Positions 4,814 through 5,133 of a stretch of DNA of 5,133 nt are shown piece by piece. The translations under genes and the position numbers were made by a program. Each line of letters begins with the position of its first letter. The first letter of the stretch is position 1. Under the pieces are notes generated by a model. It saw nothing but the letters and a program-made list of their open reading frames with translations, had not been told where the DNA came from and did not search any database. The DNA comes from an uncultured Christensenellaceae bacterium (GTDB lineage Bacteria; Bacillota; Clostridia; Christensenellales; CAG-138), in assembly GCA_902475645.1 (NCBI GenBank), contig CABSAH010000120.1:1-5133 (forward strand), written 5' to 3'.

Positions 4814-5133
4814 ATGATTATAACGATCAGCGGAAAAAACATCGAAGTATCTGATTACCTGGAGAACCTTATAAACAAAAAGGTAAACAAGCTGGACAAG
4901 TATTTTCCCGAGGATACCCAGGCACATGTTACGCTCAGCGTGGAGCGCAACCGCCACATTGTAGAGGTCACTATACCCTATGCGGGCGGCATAATCCGCG
5001 GCGAGGAAACCTCCGGCGATATGTACGCCTCGGTAGACAATGTACTCAGCAAGCTTGAAAAGCAGATAGTGCGCCACCGCACCAAGCTTGAAAAGAGCCT
5101 TAGGGCGGGCGCGTTCCGTGCGCCGGAGCCGGT
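4814..5133 (+). CDS. hpf: Ribosome hibernation promoting factor (HPF/RaiA family), N-terminal part, cut by the right window edge
   Basis: HPF binds the small ribosomal subunit when growth slows. The long form also pairs two 70S ribosomes into inactive 100S dimers through its C-terminal domain. The window holds 106 complete codons. Visible family features are ITISGKNIEVSDYLENLI (residues 3-20), NKKVNKLDKYF (21-31), the HVTLSVERNRHIVEVTI strands (38-54), and the MYASVDNVLSKLEKQIVRHRTKLEKSL helix (70-96) with its basic face. From about residue 97 a less conserved, Ala/Pro-containing linker begins. This suggests the long Gram-positive form, because short HPF proteins end near here, but the C-terminal domain is outside the window. 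The start is fixed by AAAGGGG eight bases upstream. The gene follows feoAB by 94 bases on the same strand with its own promoter candidates, and no terminator separates them. Confidence 0.96.
   Translation, partial: MIITISGKNIEVSDYLENLINKKVNKLDKYFPEDTQAHVTLSVERNRHIVEVTIPYAGGIIRGEETSGDMYASVDNVLSKLEKQIVRHRTKLEKSLRAGAFRAPEP

Noticed and set aside
4721..5077. 118-codon minus-strand frame opposite hpf
   Set aside because: Antisense to a clear HPF domain, with no ribosome binding site and a shadow-like Tyr/Ala-rich composition.

Overview
The window looks like ordinary chromosomal core sequence from a bacterium, most likely a member of the Bacillota (class Clostridia). This lineage call is an inference from three things: a fused FeoA-FeoB iron transporter, a hibernation factor with the sequence style of the long Gram-positive HPF, and strong AGGAGG-like ribosome binding sites. 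Codon use is distinctive (frequent ATA for Ile, CTT for Leu, AGC for Ser) on a moderately GC-rich background, and it is similar in all five genes. I see no sign of recent transfer, no mobile element, no CRISPR array and no RNA gene.

Layout, left to right. Positions 1-1909 are read leftwards: a PhzF-family isomerase/epimerase-like protein (1067-1903), a small Dabb-domain protein (711-992), and the first 236 codons of uvrB (709 to the left edge). The Dabb stop codon and the uvrB start are separated by one base, so these two are probably translationally coupled. The Dabb gene has its own extended -10 promoter behind phzF. Positions 1910-2031 are a compact divergent control region with a near-consensus promoter (TTGACA-17-TACAAT) pointing right and a weaker one pointing left. 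A 16-bp imperfect palindrome sits at the predicted start of the rightward transcript.

Positions 2032-4719 encode one 895-residue FeoA-FeoB ferrous iron transporter with all five G-protein motifs, both Cys-containing gate motifs and a Cys-rich C-terminal tail. Positions 4814 to the right edge hold the N-terminal part of a long-type ribosome hibernation promoting factor. Its leader has a candidate sigma-H promoter, a candidate sigma-A promoter and a small hairpin.

The genes do not form a single pathway: iron uptake (feoAB), stationary-phase ribosome protection (hpf), nucleotide excision repair (uvrB) and two small enzyme-like proteins of unknown substrate. I do not see an undescribed multi-gene system. 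The most useful leads are regulatory (the palindrome before feoAB and the sigma-H-like site before hpf) and architectural (extra cysteines and an insertion in FeoAB, and the Dabb-uvrB coupling).
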